From assembly GCA_902800305.1 (NCBI GenBank), contig CADCDP010000011.1, positions 1 through 64,000 of the forward strand: a stretch of DNA of 64,000 nt, given 5' to 3'. The notes under the pieces were generated by a model, which saw only the letters and a program-made list of their open reading frames with translations, was not told the DNA's origin and searched no databases. This DNA is from an uncultured Bacteroidales bacterium (GTDB lineage Bacteria; Bacteroidota; Bacteroidia; Bacteroidales; Bacteroidaceae). Position 1 is the stretch's first letter. The number at the start of each line of letters is the position of its first letter. The position numbers were made by a program, and so were the translations under genes. This document shows, in pieces, positions 63,557 through 64,000 of this stretch.

Positions 63557-64000
63557 ATGAAGAATATAATTAGTAAAATAAAATTCATTGCAGCGGCAGC
63601 CCTGGTAGGAACATCTGTGTCAAGCTGTTCTCTCGATTTGCTACCGCTCAACGAAGTTGTGCTTGAGAACTATTGGACCAATAAGTCTGATGTCGAAAGC
63701 GTCGTTGCGTCATGCTATCTTGGCATGACAGAGAATGGATATGTCTCAAGCATGATTGTTTGGGGTGAAAACCGTTCTGACAACATTACAGCGGGACCTG
63801 ATGTGCCTGCAACACTCAACAATTTGATGAAGGGTAGTTTGAAGACCACTAACTCTTATTGTAGCTGGAGCTCGATGTACAATGTCATCAACCGTTGTAA
63901 TACCGTGCTTTACTATGCACCGCAAGTAGCAGAGAAGGACCCGAACTATACGACATCTGATCTGAAGATTAACATTGCAGAGTGTAAGGCATTGCGTGCC
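63557..64000 (+). CDS. SusD/RagB-family lipoprotein (partial, cut by window end)
   Basis: The first 148 codons are in the window; the gene runs off the right edge. A lipoprotein signal (MKNIISKIKFIAAAALVGTS, then VSSC, Cys24) is followed by 'SLDLLPLNEVVLENYWTNKS', 'SWSSMYNVINRCNTVLYYA' and 'AECKALRA', all typical of the start of SusD-like proteins. Its partner is the SusC-like transporter just upstream. The substrate is unknown. Confidence 0.93.
   Translation, partial: MKNIISKIKFIAAAALVGTSVSSCSLDLLPLNEVVLENYWTNKSDVESVVASCYLGMTENGYVSSMIVWGENRSDNITAGPDVPATLNNLMKGSLKTTNSYCSWSSMYNVINRCNTVLYYAPQVAEKDPNYTTSDLKINIAECKALRA

Overview
The window looks like a chromosomal piece of a Prevotella-like member of the Bacteroidales. 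The evidence is Bacteroidetes-type promoters (TTTG, a 19-20 base gap, then TANNTTTG), a BspA-type leucine-rich repeat protein, SusC/SusD and fasciclin outer-membrane genes, DUF4988-type lipoproteins, C-terminal tails of the 'GKGIYIVNGKK' kind, and a str-S10-spc-alpha ribosomal block without tuf between fusA and rpsJ. No rRNA, tRNA, prophage, transposase or CRISPR array was found. The genus is inferred from gene content only.

Layout. 1-4.1 kb: the end of a secreted protein, a 66-residue small protein, and a five-module BspA-like protein with a dockerin-like tail. 4.3-9.7 kb: a PurF-like protein lacking the usual N-terminal Cys, then leftward genes for a nucleosidase, a DUF2795 protein, a cobalamin adenosyltransferase, a methyltransferase remnant and a sensor kinase. 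9.9-14.9 kb: a rightward five-gene run birA-queA-Nudix-double SGNH esterase-pyrH. 15.1-17.8 kb: an OmpA-like protein and two paralogous collagen-like lipoproteins. 18-23.3 kb: a Sel1 protein, carB and a peptide transporter. 23.5-29.8 kb: cysteine desulfidase, thioredoxin reductase, DsbD and a HerA-like ATPase. 29.9-34.6 kb: DUF4332, fucO, a small cytosolic protein, a dockerin-tailed secreted protein, a pectate lyase and a DUF3467 protein. 35.1-53.4 kb: rpsL through rplQ, including secY, map, infA and rpoA. 53.6-64 kb: a GH43 enzyme, then fasciclin lipoprotein-SusC-SusD, the last cut by the window end.

Themes. Plant-polysaccharide use recurs: pectate lyase, rhamnogalacturonan acetylesterase-like protein, a GH43 arabinanase-like protein and a SusC/D pair. 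FucO could handle lactaldehyde from deoxysugars. Cysteine breakdown and thiol/disulfide electron transfer sit together at 23.5-27.9 kb.

The most unusual DNA is a set of intergenic arrays of short palindromes repeated every 23 bases. One family occurs twice in opposite orientation (17854-17916 and 56703-56765) with almost identical cores. A second family of unrelated sequence (32134-32225) has the same 23-base period. Several gene starts were corrected from promoter position, overlap or family length.
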